Shown: positions 45,121-57,784, counted from the stretch's first letter. The stretch: DNA of 64,000 bases from Escarpia spicata (GCA_963995525.1 OZ023206.1:7568919-7632918), one strand, 5' to 3'. The notes: generated from the letters alone by a model not told the origin. Program-made: numbers and translations.

Positions 45121-45700
45121 AGGAAGAGCTATTCCGACATTAAAGCGATTCATTGATAATTGTAATCTCTTTGTATTGTATGCAATAATTATTAAATAAT
45201 CCTGTTAACATGATTATTTCATGTAATTATATGCCTTTATTTCATTATAATTATGTTTTATTAATCACTAATGACCCTAACAATATATCGAAAAAAATAA
45301 CTTTGGCCCCACCTTCACGATCCGTATAAAGCATATGAATTTCGCGACTGTCCGTCAGACTTCGATTAGCTACCCGAGTTAACAGATGCTAGAAAAACGT
45401 CATCAACATTTGTGTATTTGGATTAGCCACTGCCATGTGAGTCGTGACCGATAAAATTATCAAAAGGAAACGTGGACCAGCTGCTATTTATGTCACAGGT
45501 TCAGCAAAAACAAGAGGAGAATATATTGAATAAACGGAGAATGAACATCGCGACAGCTCATAACATACGGATTGATTTAAGCCGCTGATGACATTGAATG
45601 ATTGGCATTGTTTTTGTTGGATTATAAAAACATACGAAATCTAACTTATGGTACTATCATGTTCCTTTTTCACTAGGTACATCTGGCTATACATGTTTAA
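45120..45700 (+). repeat. Inverted repeat arm, left (partner 55425-56010)
   Basis: About 580 bp is found in reverse complement at 55425-56010. Shared stretches include CCCACCTTCACGATCCGTAT, GTCAGACTTCGATTAG and CATTGAATGATTGGCATTG (as reverse complement). The arms are ~10 kb apart and enclose gene C exon 1. Confidence 0.8.
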
Positions 45701-45735
45701 GTATAATTTTAATGACACGTTTAGATCATTTAAAT

Positions 45736-46256
45736 CTGCATCATACAGAAACTGTAAGAGGCGATCAACGCACTAGTTGAGCAGATGTGTGTAGAAGAGG
45801 GCGTGGGATTCATAGATGTATGGGGGTACTTTGTTGGGAGAGAAGATATGTACATGAGAGATGGCCTCCATCTAAGTTGAAAGGTGGCAGCAGTATTCTC
45901 AGAGAATCTGCTGAGATCTGTTGACAGTGGGACAGGTTGCATCTATTTAAACTAAATTCGCAGGGGGGACTCGCAGAGAAGCCTGAAACTGAAGGCATAG
46001 ATAAAGACAGTAACAATAATTAAGCAAAGAACAGTCTGGAAAACTGTTCTGAAGCTTGATATAAATGTGTTTGTTTAAATGCAAGGAGTATAGTAAACAA
46101 AAGAAATGAACTAAACATTATGGTAGAAGATATTGACCCTCACATAATAGGTATAACCGAATCATGGGCAACCACCGATATATCAGATGCCGAACTGGGA
46201 CTGACAGGATATGTATTGTTTAGGAAAGATAGAATAGGAAGAAGAGGAGGTGGAGT

Positions 46257-46319
<63 letters not shown>

Positions 46320-46745
46320 CCTTTGTATGACAAAATGAAAATTAAACGTGCTCAGTTTAAAGATATTAAAAGAAAAAAATGCTGAATCCCTTAAAGCCGA
46401 ACGACTTGCTTCAAAACTAAGTAGTAATGACTTTTGAAACTTCTGGAAAGATATAAAACAAATGAACAATGCCCGGTTTCCAAATCCTAGAAATGTTGGC
46501 GGTGCATGTGGTGCTGAAAACGTAAAGAATTTGTGACTTTATCATTACCAGTCTCTGCTTAATTGTGTACCTGGCTCTCCATCACATACTAAAAAGATTG
46601 ACATGTATTGCAGCAATATGCAATTTAGTGATGAAATGATTTTTTTATGGTAAAGAAATACAAGAAATAATTCTGTCGATGCTTACAGGAAAAGCTCCTG
46701 GTTATGACTGTATTAGTAATTAATATTTTAAGTATGCTAATGAAA
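45736..46745 (+). mobile_element. CR1-type LINE fragment
   Basis: The C-terminal end of ORF1 with an esterase-like block (EGVGFIDVWGYF, YMRDGLHLS at 45800-45875). Then ORF2 endonuclease start LNARSIVNKRNELNIMV (46075-46125), IIGITESWA, GRRGGGVIIY (to 46260). (AT)n at 46259-46318 follows, then RT-linker sequence (TGKAPGYDCIS near 46690). Several frameshifts. The AT expansion replaces most of the endonuclease, so the piece is internally deleted. Confidence 0.75.
46259..46318. repeat. (AT)n inside CR1 fragment
   Basis: About 29 AT units at the position of an internal LINE deletion. Confidence 0.95.
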
Positions 46746-47320
46746 AACTTCATGTTTATATGTCACTGCTATTTAGCAGCTTGTATTTCATAGGTTTTTA
46801 CGTGATGCTATGATGGTCACAGTTGTAACAGGGGATTTACCACGAAGACACATCAACACACATTAATGATGAGTATCATTTATTGTGTGAAACCTAAAAT
46901 ACAAAATAAACCTGCAGCATATAAATATGATTACTATATGCGCAACAATGGAAAGATCATTCAACAACAACACTATACATAATATTCCTTGAATAACATT
47001 GATACAGTTAAAGTGCAGCTAAATCATCTCAGATACCAAATAGCTGGCTAGCACCTGTGATATTTGTAACTAGTTATCCAAATGGCAATATTCCTTGACG
47101 GACATACTATCAATAACACATAGGTCTATATTAGTTTAAACACTGTGTTCCAAATCGAGAAATACACTCAAATGCATCCCAAGTTGATACTTAACACAAT
47201 ATCAAATCAATTTAAAATGTCCATGAAGTATATACTCGGTTGTAATACTTCTATAATTAAACACATGTATATTAGCCATTCTCTAGAATAAAAACAAATA
47301 GAGTAGGCAGAAATAGGCAA
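46745..47320. other. Unassigned AT-rich interval
   Basis: No coding or repeat family recognised. Confidence 0.4.
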
Positions 47321-47324
47321 GACC

Positions 47325-49350
47325 AACAAAAACGAAAGCGAAGGAGGACATCAGGAAGTACAAACAAGAGATCATACGAGAAACGATTATGGCATCAGAG
47401 AGCCCTGAAGAAAGCTAGAACACATCGTGACAGACTGATTACACTTTCTAGACAAGCAGGGTAGAGAAATACAAGACGAAGATATGATCATGGAACGAAT
47501 AGAGGAATTCTACACCGAGCTATATGACAGTGAATAAAGTACCATAATTCACACCAACCCGAAAGAGGTACCAGTGATTACGTGGAAGCAGCGCTAAGAG
47601 ATGTGAAGAATGGGAAGACACCATGCAACGACCATGTAAACATGGAAACATTAAAAACAGGAGAAGGTACCATATTTAAGTTGTATGCTAAGTGTTTATC
47701 AGAAAGACGAATACCCACCGCATGGAATAACGCAAAGGTGTTGATAATCTTCAAGAAGGGAAATAAGAAAGACTTGTCTATAAATTATTCACAAAGATAC
47801 TAACGAATAGGCTAGAGAAGACCATGTAAACATTGAAACATTAAAAACGGGAGCAGATACCATATCTAAGCTGTATACTAAATGTTTATCAGAAAGACGA
47901 ATACCCACCGAATGGAAGAACGCAAAAGTGATGAAATAAAAAAGACTTAACGAACTACAGACCGATATGTCTGTTATCAAACATCTACAAATTACTCACA
48001 AAGATACTAACGAATAGGCTAGAGAAGACACTCGACGAAAACCAACCACGAGAGCAAGCAGGATTCAGAAACAGGTACTCAACGACAGACCACATACACG
48101 TCGTAAACCAACTGAAAGAGAAGTGCCGAGAACATAATATTCCGCTCTGCATCGCTTTTGTCGACTACGAGAAGGCTTTAGACTTGGTGCAAACTCAAGC
48201 AATACTGACCTCCCTTCCAGAACAAGGGATAGAATACATGTACGTCGAACTCCTGATGAAAGACATCTACACAAACAGCTCGGTGACAGTCCACCTACAC
48301 AAAAAGAGCAACAAGATCAACATCAAGAGAGGAGTACGCAGGGTAACACCATGTCGCCCAAGCTGTTTACGGCAACACTCAAAAGCATATTCCGAAGACT
48401 GATTTGGGAAACCACAGGCTTGAGGATAGACAGAGAATATATCAACCATCTTCGCTTCGCCGACGACATACTCATATGCGCTACTATACCGCAAGAACTA
48501 CAAAACATGCTACAGGAGCTAGCTGATGAAAGTGAAAAACAAGGTCTGAAGATGAACATCTCGAAGACAAAAGTGATGCTAGAAAATGAAACACCAATAT
48601 ATATCAATACCACGAAGATAAAAAACGTTGAAAGCTACGTATATCTGGGACAGCGAAACAGTCAGTATCAGAGACAAAAACCAAGCAAAGGAGATTCAAA
48701 GAAGAATCACCGCCGGCTTGACAGCATTCACCAAACACCGGTACATCTTCATGGTAACTTTTGGAACCTGCTTGAAGAGTCAAATCTACAACTCCTGCGT
48801 ACTTCCAGCGTTGATATACGGCGCGGAAACATGGGCACTCACCTTCCAAGCAAAGAACAACCTAGCAGATGCACAAACAAAGATGGAAAGAAGTATGTTA
48901 AACATTACATATCGGGAGAGAAAAACAAACAGCTGGGTAAGAGAGAAGACAAAGGTCATAGACGTGATAGAACCAATCAGAAGACAGAAGTGGACATGGG
49001 AAGGGCACATAAGCAGACTATGAGATAACAGATGGACATCGCGTATCACAACCTGGAGACCTTACGAAGGAAAACGACGTAGAGGAAGACCGGCGAGACG
49101 GTATGCCGTCTTCAACAGTCTTTTTTGTGAATTACTTTTTATACTGATATACATTTTTGAAGTTCTATGTTTAAATACTGGACTCCCCAATTGTATACTG
49201 AAAGTTGAACGCACATTTTATATAATTTTTTTATTAACCACATATTTTGTATTCCATGGGTGTCTATATCTTTGTATTTTATTTATTAATTGTTTTATTC
49301 ACTTATATTGTGTATATACACATATGGAATTTTATCTGAAATAAACATTA

Positions 49351-49398
<48 letters not shown>

Positions 49399-49510
49399 TG
49401 TGTAGTTGATCACGTGGTAATCTGATAATCATAATTACTTATATTACATTAGGGTGGGTCTCATGATAGCGACATGTAATGGTCTTAAAGAGACACCCCC
49501 TGACCTTACT
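47325..49510 (+). mobile_element. RTE-type LINE, copy 1 (5' truncated)
   Basis: Matches the 3' part of the RTE element at 58325-61080, starting at the RT linker (KAKEDIRKYKQEI). Includes the 3' UTR with the LINE-like TTACATTAGGGTG..CTCATGATAGCGACA end near 49445-49475, and (AT)n at 49356-49396. The element continues into the (GT)n tract after 49536, as in the other copy. Confidence 0.8.
47330..49095 (+). pseudogene. RTE reverse transcriptase, copy 1
   Basis: Blocks in order: WNNAKVLIIFKKGNKKDL (47725-47780); a duplicated ~190-bp piece (47625-47780 and 47815-47950); QPREQAGFRNRYSTTDHIH (48040-48095); CIAFVDYEKALDLV (first Asp near 48165). GDTMSPKLFTATLKSIFRRL (48345-48400) follows after a frame change, then RFADDILICA (catalytic DD near 48455-48485), GLKMNISKTKVM and a C-terminal YGAETWAL (48815-48840) in another frame. 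Frameshifts at about 47780, 48340 and 48650 inactivate it. RTE proteins copy their RNA at nicked target DNA. Confidence 0.8.
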
Positions 49511-49535
49511 GTGACTAGTAGTCTGTATGTCTGTC

Positions 49536-49616
49536 TGTTTGTGTGTGTATGTGTGTATGTGTGTGTGCCTGTGTGTGTGTGTGTGTGCGTGTGCGTGCGT
49601 GCGTGTGTGTGTGTGT

Positions 49617-49690
<74 letters not shown>
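49536..49690. repeat. (GT)n microsatellite
   Basis: Long GT/TG tract following the RTE 3' end, paralleling (GT)n at 61153-61305. Confidence 0.97.
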
Positions 49691-49691
<1 letters not shown>

Positions 49692-49979
49692 ACGTCACAG
49701 GTCGAGGGGAAGTAAATATGACTTCGTAGGCACACCCATCATCAGGGTAGTTTAGGGGTTCACACACATTCCTCGTTTTGATATACTGTTTGTTTAAGAA
49801 GGCAATATTTGTAAACAAAATACGATTTTTTGAGACAATGGAATGTTTATAAGAAATCATACATCCCTTTTGAAAGAATGTTGTTGTTCAACAGTTATGC
49901 TGCGCTAAGATGTCTGGGTATTTGTGATACACCTCAGGCGTGAGGGTATTTGGATGTTTCTGCTGAACCTGAAAGTGGG

Positions 49980-51650
49980 TGTGCAGTTGGACGTGATCCA
50001 AATAATGGGGCAATATGCTGCCTTCATATTATCTTTTCTCTGCCCCGTCGACGGGCTTTGTGGTATATGTCTCAATTACCAAAATATGTTGCATTCGTCT
50101 AGCATGACTGATTGCTACGGCAAATATGAGTCAATTGGTTAGATCAATTAAACAGGTGAAGTGTGAGGCTGTTTGACAATATAAATTATGTAAAAAATAA
50201 GTTTCTTGTTTTCTTTTCAGAACTTTCCAAACTAATGATGGCAAGACATTTATGTATATATTTTATACAAGGCATATCCGGATTACATTATTACATATCC
50301 GGATTACATCATTACGTATCCGGATTACATCATTACATATGCGGATTACATCATTACATATCCGGATTACATCATTACATGTCCGGATCGTGACTGGCTG
50401 CAGGACGCTCTTGATGCACCAGGATTACAAGATTATCAACACAATGCAGTGCTTCTACACAACACGTATACGTCTCTGTCCAGTTACCTGTTTCTATTCA
50501 GACTCATTAGTAGCGTCATGTCAATTCGGTTGAAGGTGTTGAACACCCAATGAATTCTAGCGAAGTGACAGCAATTGTGCAAGGATGTTACTTATAGTGT
50601 TGTACTCATTTCATCCCGCAACTTCTACACTGGTGGTGATACCGCTCGGCTGGTCGTGACACCAAGCGGCAGGTAGTGACACCCAGCGGCAAGAGGTGAT
50701 TCCAAGCGACAGGCAATTAGGAAACAGGCATCGATATAATTGGTGTAGCAACATCGTTGAATAAGCTGGAACTGTAACGGTAATTGATGCTGTGTAAATC
50801 GCCTGCTAGTACCACCTTTGCGTTGTTCCAAACAGAAAGTGCTATTGGTTTTATTAAGCAGTTCAGTGTGAGTTGTATAACGTAACTGAAATGAAAACAT
50901 CGTGTTGATAATAGTCAAATAGAAAGAGAACGACATTAACAAAAAATATCTGCGCTTCGCCGAACAGTAGAAGGTGTGACTTAACTGGCAACATTGTGAG
51001 CACTTTCAACTCTTCTTGTGTTGCAAGATGCACTTTAGTATTCCATGTCTTATCGATACCACAACCCCTATCATCGATTCAGGTTGCGCATTCATTCGCA
51101 CGTTTTATTTATCTTACAAATATGCGTTTTGCATTGAAACGTATGTGTACGTTTTGTCGTGTCATTTTACATGGAAATAAAATAATTATGAACATCATGA
51201 AACTAATTAGTTGTCATTATGTCGGCGGCGAATGAGAAGACACCACAAAGACTGTTCGTTCATACATATACACCACTGTCTATAGCATAGCAAGGCACTC
51301 TTTAATTGATAAAGAAAAACTGGGTGAATAGAAACAACGTGAGGTGGTCGAAATCGCCGCGATTTAGAGTGCCGACTCAACTTTCACGAGTTGACAAAAC
51401 ACTTTAACTTTGAGAGGTTCGCCGGCCGTGTTTTGCTGGGGAGTTCATTTACTCCAACCACGAGTGCGTCATTTGAACTTTCAGTATAGAATACAATTCA
51501 CGATAAATTGTTAATAGTATCATGTTAAATTAAACCAAACGGGTTATTCTTTTGACCTGCGCATGTAGACTATGTTTGTTTTGTATATTGAACCCATTTG
51601 ACATGTGTTCGCATATTGACACATTATTAATGAGTGGAGTATTTTGTGTT
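49980..51650 (+). repeat. Upstream block of gene C, paralogous to 35735-37810
   Basis: Collinear with the gene B upstream block. It also has a private 21-bp array (ATCCGGATTACATCATTACAT) with about six units at 50275-50390. The exon-like segment shared with gene B ends at TAG 50140-50142. Otherwise non-coding. Confidence 0.75.
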
Positions 51651-52004
51651 GTTACCTACGAACCTGGTAGTTTGACACATCTCCCGATACATAGATGTTG
51701 ACTTGTCAAGCGTCGACAGTAAGTGCAATCCCAAGTGCTGGTTGGCGACTTATATCATTCAGCACCTTTGGACCCTTTGACACATTGTTGTACACTTCAA
51801 GGCATCTTAAGCACGGTATGTATTGTTTTTTGAACACCGTTATTGTTAAATAAAACGCCCACGACTTAGAAGTACACTGACGCGAATACGTCGATCTGGG
51901 TATAACCTCTTGTGGAAAGAAGGCATTTGGTAAGTGCTGCACATTTTATTTTTGTTGTTAGGAGAATGTACCCTGAGAAAAATATGGTTTTAGTGCAAGC
52001 GTTT
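51650..52004 (+). promoter_or_regulatory. Possible distal promoter/leader of gene C
   Basis: An AT-rich GTTAAATAAAACGCCCAC stretch near 51845 is followed by the 51877-52005 block that recurs at the window start and ends in a GGTAAGTG donor-like site (51929). This could be a non-coding first exon, but that rests only on duplication and a donor match. Confidence 0.3.
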
Positions 52005-52165
52005 CGTGTGTGTGTGCGTGTGTGAGTGTGCGTGTGTTTGTGTCATCGTGCATGCTTACGTGCGTGCCTGTGTACTTGGGGTGCATGTGCGTGCCCGTGT
52101 GTGCGCATGGGAGGATTTTGGTGTGTGTGCGCGCGCGTGTGTGAGTGTGTGCGTGTGTTTCTGTG

Positions 52166-52218
<53 letters not shown>
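52005..52218. repeat. (GT)n followed by (AT)n
   Basis: GT/GC-rich tract to 52165, then 25 AT units to 52217, about 210 bp upstream of gene C exon 1. Confidence 0.95.
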
Positions 52219-52221
<3 letters not shown>

Positions 52222-52302
52222 ATTCTGTCATCTTTACCTTCTCCCCCGCTCAAAACGCTGACTGCCCTCAACAAATATTTGAATAATCTCTCCGTTAATG
52301 CG

Positions 52303-52327
52303 TCCGCACACATATGATGTGTGCGGA
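52303..52327. promoter_or_regulatory. Perfect 11-bp palindrome upstream of gene C
   Basis: TCCGCACACAT, loop ATG, ATGTGTGCGGA. It lies ~100 bp before the start codon, immediately before the single 63-bp unit. Absent at gene A, where the array starts. A binding-site role is speculative. Confidence 0.4.
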
Positions 52328-52428
52328 CATGTTTGTAAGGAATCGATTGTTTCGTTCCATCAGTCCGTCCTGTCAGCAACTGTTGTGTCTAATGTTTCAG
52401 TTGCTCCGTTGACACGGCAATAACCAAG
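52328..52428 (+). promoter_or_regulatory. Gene C leader with one 63-bp unit
   Basis: A single unit homologous to the 20-unit gene A array (TTTCGTTCCATCAGTCCGTC, then TGTCAGCAACTGTTGTG), followed by the family leader GTTTCAGTTGCTCCGTTGACA. This shows the ancestral arrangement before the expansion in A. Confidence 0.6.
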
Positions 52429-52446
52429 ATGAAGTCACACATCACC
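52429..52446 (+). CDS. Peptide gene C, exon 1
   Basis: ATG plus five codons (M-K-S-H-I-T), donor GTGAGT at 52447, phase 0. Leader, exon and the first ~100 bp of intron match gene A. Joined to exon 2 at 62533 it gives a 77-residue precursor. The intron of ~10 kb is filled with transposons, so the pairing of exon 1 with exon 2 rests on family structure and collinearity, not on transcripts. Confidence 0.65.
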
Positions 52447-52559
52447 GTGAGTAGATCAACTCAAGCATCGCACCCTCTAGTGTACACAGCGAGACAATTG
52501 CACCGGTTTATAAAGAAAAATACTCAGATTAAGCCACGTTCCTAGCTGTGTTGTACAGG

Positions 52560-53915
52560 GTCATCCGTAACGTACGTCATGCTATATGTGGACTTGTTTA
52601 AGCTCCCACTACTCGTTCCTCAATGACATGTACACCCCGTCAAATCACTGTCGTTTTGACACAGACGCATGCACATCTGCAACAAACATGGCAGAATTGG
52701 CCCAATGCTGGCGCAATATACTGACAAGTGCCGTGTTTACCGTTAAAGGGATTCTTTGTAAGCTATTATACATTCAATGTGTACCGTATCAAAACGTATT
52801 AATTTCCAATAGATGCTTTCTCTGCTACTTATGTCTTGCGTGTTATATGCGCAAAAAGCCGATAAACAATTGTGTTTACGCCAATCATTTTGAGCTTGTT
52901 GCCACGTTGATGATTAATTCTTCAGCCCGAGTATAATGAATATTCATGCACGCGCAGTGACTCACACAAACACCGTTGACGTCACACACACAACAACAAG
53001 TCTGATTCCGAGGTGAGTTGAGTCAAGCAATGACATTGTAAATATGCAATCTGTAGACATATGTATATTGACAGCTATTTTTATAAGTGTAGGAAGCGTA
53101 TGCATTGTTTAGTTATCCTGCTTCCCAATGCCGTCAGCCGAGTAACGTTTCGATTAAATACAATTATAACGTCCGCCGACGCGGACGGCTGCAGTCGGTG
53201 TCAGCTGCCGCTGGGACTGTCACCGAGTCTGTCGAGCCTCAACTACAGTAAATAACATATCCTTATGCAAGGAAGGGTTTTGCCTTAGTAAAACTGCATT
53301 GTCCGGTATCTGAAATGCAGTGAACAAAAATGCACACTAAAATATCAGTATATGCAACCATAGCAAGAGGATTAACCTGGTCGTGGATGTAATTTGTTTG
53401 CCTAAATCTGGGATTTGGGTATGCGTATCTACAGGTCTTGCCTTTCCAAATTCCAGTCAGCCGTTTTTGAAAAGTCCCCGTTTCCCCACTTATTTGAACC
53501 GAAACATAAAAATCTGAGATTCGTACGTTCACATACTGTTTTTAATGCTACATCTACGATTGTTAGTAAACCTGGCTGGCATGTCATCATTCAATGTAAA
53601 CGTTTTAGGTTTGTACACAATACCATGTTGCCACGGAATTTTGCGATGCAAGAATTTTGGACACCAGCAGATCTGCACTCTAGCTTATATCGGTTTTTAT
53701 CCAAGAATATATTTAAAAAAAATATAATAATAGATCAGATCAAGTTGCACTGCTTCATGTGAATACCACATTTGATACTAATTGTACTCGCTAAAACAAA
53801 TTAAACATTTATTTTTTATATCTTACTTTACCGTTACTGTACATTTTTCACGAAAATGGCCCATATATATAATTATATACAACATTAGTTATTAGAGCAA
53901 GAATAAACGAAACTA
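52560..53915. other. Unassigned intronic DNA (gene C)
   Basis: Open frames at 52586-52936 and 53415-53762 (plus) and 53263-53532 (minus) are not matched to any family I know. The minus one has a Cys/aromatic-rich stretch but no recognisable domain. Confidence 0.35.
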
Positions 53916-53917
53916 TA

Positions 53918-54099
53918 CAGTGCACTCTGGATATGGTCGAACTTCCAGGGACCCAAGACAATACTGATAGGTGGAATTTCAGAAAACTAGAAAGTTATCA
54001 GAAGGTCCCCATTGAGATCTTTGCCTTGGACAGAGGAAAATATTGACTTAACTTAGCGAAAATCAACTTATGTGAGTTCGAGTTATCTGGAATGCACTG
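53918..54099. mobile_element. pogo-type MITE with TIRs and TA duplication
   Basis: The left end CAGTGCACTCTGGATATGGT and the right end (reverse complement CAGTGCATTCCAGATAACTC) form ~25-bp imperfect TIRs. TA lies on both sides (53916-53917, 54100-54101). At 182 bp with no coding it is a non-autonomous element. Confidence 0.75.
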
Positions 54100-54329
54100 T
54101 ATATGACCAATGCATACAGGTAATTATGTAGAAGCAAATTAAAAGTTGGCCAAAGTAATGGATTGTATTTCTTTTCCATTTAGCCAGCTGTACACTTGGT
54201 GATAAACTGAATTAATCTGCACAGTGTTGAGTTAGTTAGGCTCAGTTTCCTAAATTCAACTTTGTTTATTTGCAGAAACTTTGGAAATAGCTGAGCTGAT
54301 GGAAAGAGGATATTGAAGAGTTCTACTTA

Positions 54330-54650
54330 ACAGTGCCATTAATTGGACAATGGATCACCTGACATAAGGCGATGTCTGACTTTGTTCTGCCCCATTCTGT
54401 TCTGTGCGACATCTACCGGGAAGTTGTACCTCACTTCGAGTTTCAAATGGATGTGTGCATTTGAGAGCTTTGTGTATAAAAATGCATAACAGTGCTATTA
54501 ATAGGACAATATGTTAACTGACACAATAGTGAAGAAGATGTCTGACTTTGTTCTGCCACATTAATTCCATGTGTCTTCTGCTGGGAATATGTATATCACT
54601 AAGTTTCAAATGTATTTGTGCAATCGATCGATTTGTGCATCCAAATGCAC
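54330..54650. repeat. ~155-bp imperfect tandem duplication
   Basis: AACAGTGC.ATTAAT.GGACAAT, GATGTCTGACTTTGTTCTGCC and GTTTCAAATG.AT.TGTGCA occur in the same order in both halves (from about 54330 and 54487). Confidence 0.75.
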
Positions 54651-55425
54651 ATAATCCCATCATTACGTTGCAAAGTAGGAGTACTTAATAAAATGTATGC
54701 TTTCTTATGCTCATCGTGTTTGGATTGTGTTCTACAGCATATTCTTCAAAATTTGTTGAAACAAGTTTGTGTTAAGTGAACTATACTGGGAGTAGTGTAT
54801 AAAAAGGTGTCGACAAAGTTGCTTTTACAATAATTTTGAAAATTCATAAAATATAAATGTTCCAAAACAATCAAAATGTTTTAGGGATCTTCTTGAGCTA
54901 AATATACCAATGATGACTTAAAACTGTGTTTTAAAATATGCATTACTTTTAAAGTTTTGTAATTTTATAACTTTATTTCCATCATACAATGGCCATTTTA
55001 TTTGTTATCGAAACAGGAGTTCGACAGAAACAAATTCAATATCTTTTACTCTAAATGATGGGCAGAACAAATAATTATTGTACTCCCAGTTCAAAATAAA
55101 ACATGTGTTTACACTGATCAGTATGTTTTAATATGTTGTCGACAATAATGTTATGCTCTTTATAGATCTACATTTTTCAAACTAAAAGTAAGCCTTATGT
55201 AGATAGGAAAGTACACAACTAACCACCTATCCTAATTTAATACCGTAAATTACTTTGTGATGTATAATGTATTTATATTGCTTACGGAAATAGAAATCAA
55301 TAAACATTTACATTTACAAATAGCAGCTGGATTTATGGTGCAAATAAAATAGTTTCATTATTGAATGTTTCTCGGCTTCAGTAAGTTTATGTTATCTGAA
55401 CGTTTCATTAAAACTTCATTTCAAA
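54650..55425 (+). other. AT-rich interval ending in a LINE 3' end
   Basis: 55280-55318 (AATCAATAAACATTTACATT) matches the 3' end of the LINE at 43360-43385, so a short, heavily truncated LINE tail lies here. Otherwise nothing recognised. Confidence 0.45.
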
Positions 55426-56010
55426 ATGTATAGCCAGATGTACCTAGTGAAAAAGGAACATGATAGTATCATAGTGTTAATATTCCAACAAAAACAATGC
55501 CAATCATTCAGTATGACATCGGCGTCGCCAATGGCATCGGCGGCTTCGACGTCGTGCATGGAGAGGTCGTGTTTTTTCTTTTAAATCAATCCGTCTGTTA
55601 TGAACTGTCGCTATGTTCATTCTCCGTTTATTCCATATAATTTCCTTCTTTTCTTTGCTGAATCTGTGATATAAACAGCAGCTGGTCAGGACTCATTTGC
55701 ATGGCGGTAACTAATTCATATACACACATGTTGATGACGTATTTCTTGCATCTATTAACTCGGCGTACCTAATCGAAGTCTGACGGACAGTCCAGAATAT
55801 TCATGAGCATCCCTTATACGGATCGTGAAGGTGGGCCCAAAGTAGAAACTCCGCGTACGCAGAGTTATTTTTTCGACATTAATGATTAATCAAACATAAT
55901 TCTAATAAAATAAAGGCATAGAATTACATGAAATAATCATATTAACAGGATTACCTTATAATTGCGTGCATTACAAAGAGATTACAATTCTCAAAGAATC
56001 CCTTTAACGG
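55425..56010 (-). repeat. Inverted repeat arm, right (partner 45120-45700)
   Basis: Reverse complement of the left arm. It contains an extra CG-rich insert near 55520-55570 and a CTCCGCGTACGCAGAG palindrome near 55848-55864. Confidence 0.8.
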
Positions 56011-56206
56011 TATAGCCGGTATTGATCCAGTACAAAGCACATACCACAATTGAATTGATCTTACTGGCCCAATAGACCTACTCGCCCAATACTAGCCAGT
56101 ATATACAGTACTTACTTACTTAATTACTTACTTACTTACTACCCGCTACGTACCTGGCGTTTAGAGCAACGACGAAGTTCCTCCATCTCTGTCTGTCTCC
56201 GGTTAA

Positions 56207-56223
56207 TCCCCCCCCCCCCCCCC
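56207..56223. repeat. Poly-C tract
   Basis: About 17 consecutive C. Confidence 0.95.
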
Positions 56224-56229
56224 GTGTAT

Positions 56230-57430
56230 ATACAGTACACTGAATAAAGTCCAATCTCCAGATGACCAAGTCCTAAATCAAAATATAGAGAAAGAATTAG
56301 AAAATACATGCACGTGGCTAAAAGCAAACAAACTTTCGTTTAACATTAAAAAACGAAATTCGTGGTATTTCACATGCCCCAAAAGGACATCGATCCCTCT
56401 TTATAACAAATAGATGGGACAGATGCATGCCAACATCAGCAGCAATCCTGCTACTACAGTTATAGTCACGTATTGTCCGACCAGCTCTGCTGAAATAGAT
56501 AGCGTAGAGGACCACTACAACGACTTAACCCACAACGGACTTGGACAGGGGATGCCAAATTAAATTAAATATAAACCAGATAAGTGGTAGAAAGACAGCT
56601 GGTAAATGGCAAAACTGCAGAACAAAGGGTGGAAAACTAGTACGATCACTTCCACAAACTACTAGGCAGTCCACCAAACATACAAGATGAGGATGAAGAG
56701 ATCCAACCTGTAATCATAAATATCAACATCAAGGATGGACCTTTTGAAAGAGACGAGTATGAGAAAGCCAAGAAATCCCTGAATGATGGAAACGGTTCAT
56801 CGTGGCAAAATGATGACGATTCTGGAAGCGTATAATGTCCCCAAAGAGCTAGTAACAGTAATAATTTCCAACATGCACAGGAAGACACGTGCCAAACTAC
56901 AATCACCGGATGGAGAAATTTAGCTTGATGATATCACGACAGGAGTGATACAGGGTGATACACTGGCGTCATACCTCTTCGTGATATTCCTTGACTATGT
57001 ACTGCGGCGAGCTATCGACGGAAGAGAAGAGGAACTTTGAAAGAAAAGTAAACGTGTTAAACCTGGGGTGATCACCGATTTCGAACTTGCCAATGATATT
57101 GTGCTACTATCAGAAGTGATCAATCAAGCACAAGAGCTTCTAACACGACTAGAAACATCATGTGCAAGTATTGGTTTGAAGATAAATCTTAGAAATATAT
57201 TTCATTCAACCAACTAGGAAACACCAACATCGTTGCCAGGGAAAGAGCTGTTTTAGAGAAGGTTGAAGACTACAAATACCTTGGCTCCTGGGTTTGCACA
57301 ACAGACAAAGACATCAAAACCAGGAAGGCAATGGCGTGGAGAGCACTCAACCAACTGAACCTGATATGGAAATCTAAATACACTGTCTATCCACTGAGAG
57401 TCAACATGCTTTCCCTACTTCCTAGGGAAT
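56230..57430 (+). mobile_element. Degenerate LINE (RTE-X-like) in gene C intron
   Basis: Plus-strand fragments: HFHKLLGSPPNIQDEDEE-like linker (56650-56700), INIKDGPFERDEYEKAKKSL (56722-56780), TGVIQGDTLASYLF-like palm block (56940-56980), a damaged A-N-D catalytic region near 57090, then VEDYKYLGSWVCTTDKDIKTRKAMAWRALNQL (57265-57360, cited in part). Dense stops and shifts. An old, inactive copy. Confidence 0.65.
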
Positions 57431-57784
57431 AGCGATACGCGACACCGCTGCAGACACACCACATAGTGTACTCTGCCAACATCTCAGCAGGGAACATATC
57501 GACACAATGATCTCCTATTGAGTTTTATGCAAATTACTAAATTAAAAACCATGCAGTTGTGTAGACGGTGCTTCCTTTATGGAATGTAATTTAACCTGTA
57601 TATATCATAATACACAACAGCTGTAAGTGCTGGGGGAATTCAGCCCACACTGTCAACACATACCAACTAACGGATCTTCCCACGGGGGAACGTAACAGTT
57701 AATTCACATGCATGTATTGGGATAAAATTACATAAATCTGCTGTTAATTAAATCCTGGTACAATCCACCCACCTTATATCTCGA

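Noticed and set aside
49439..49860. Histidine-threonine repeat proteins and valine-cysteine repeat proteins at GT tracts (also 126-355, 61086-61423)
   Set aside because: Translation artefacts of (GT)n/(CA)n.
52586..53762. Host genes in the gene C intron (116-, 89- and 115-codon frames)
   Set aside because: No recognisable domain, no splice or codon evidence, frames on both strands of similar quality.
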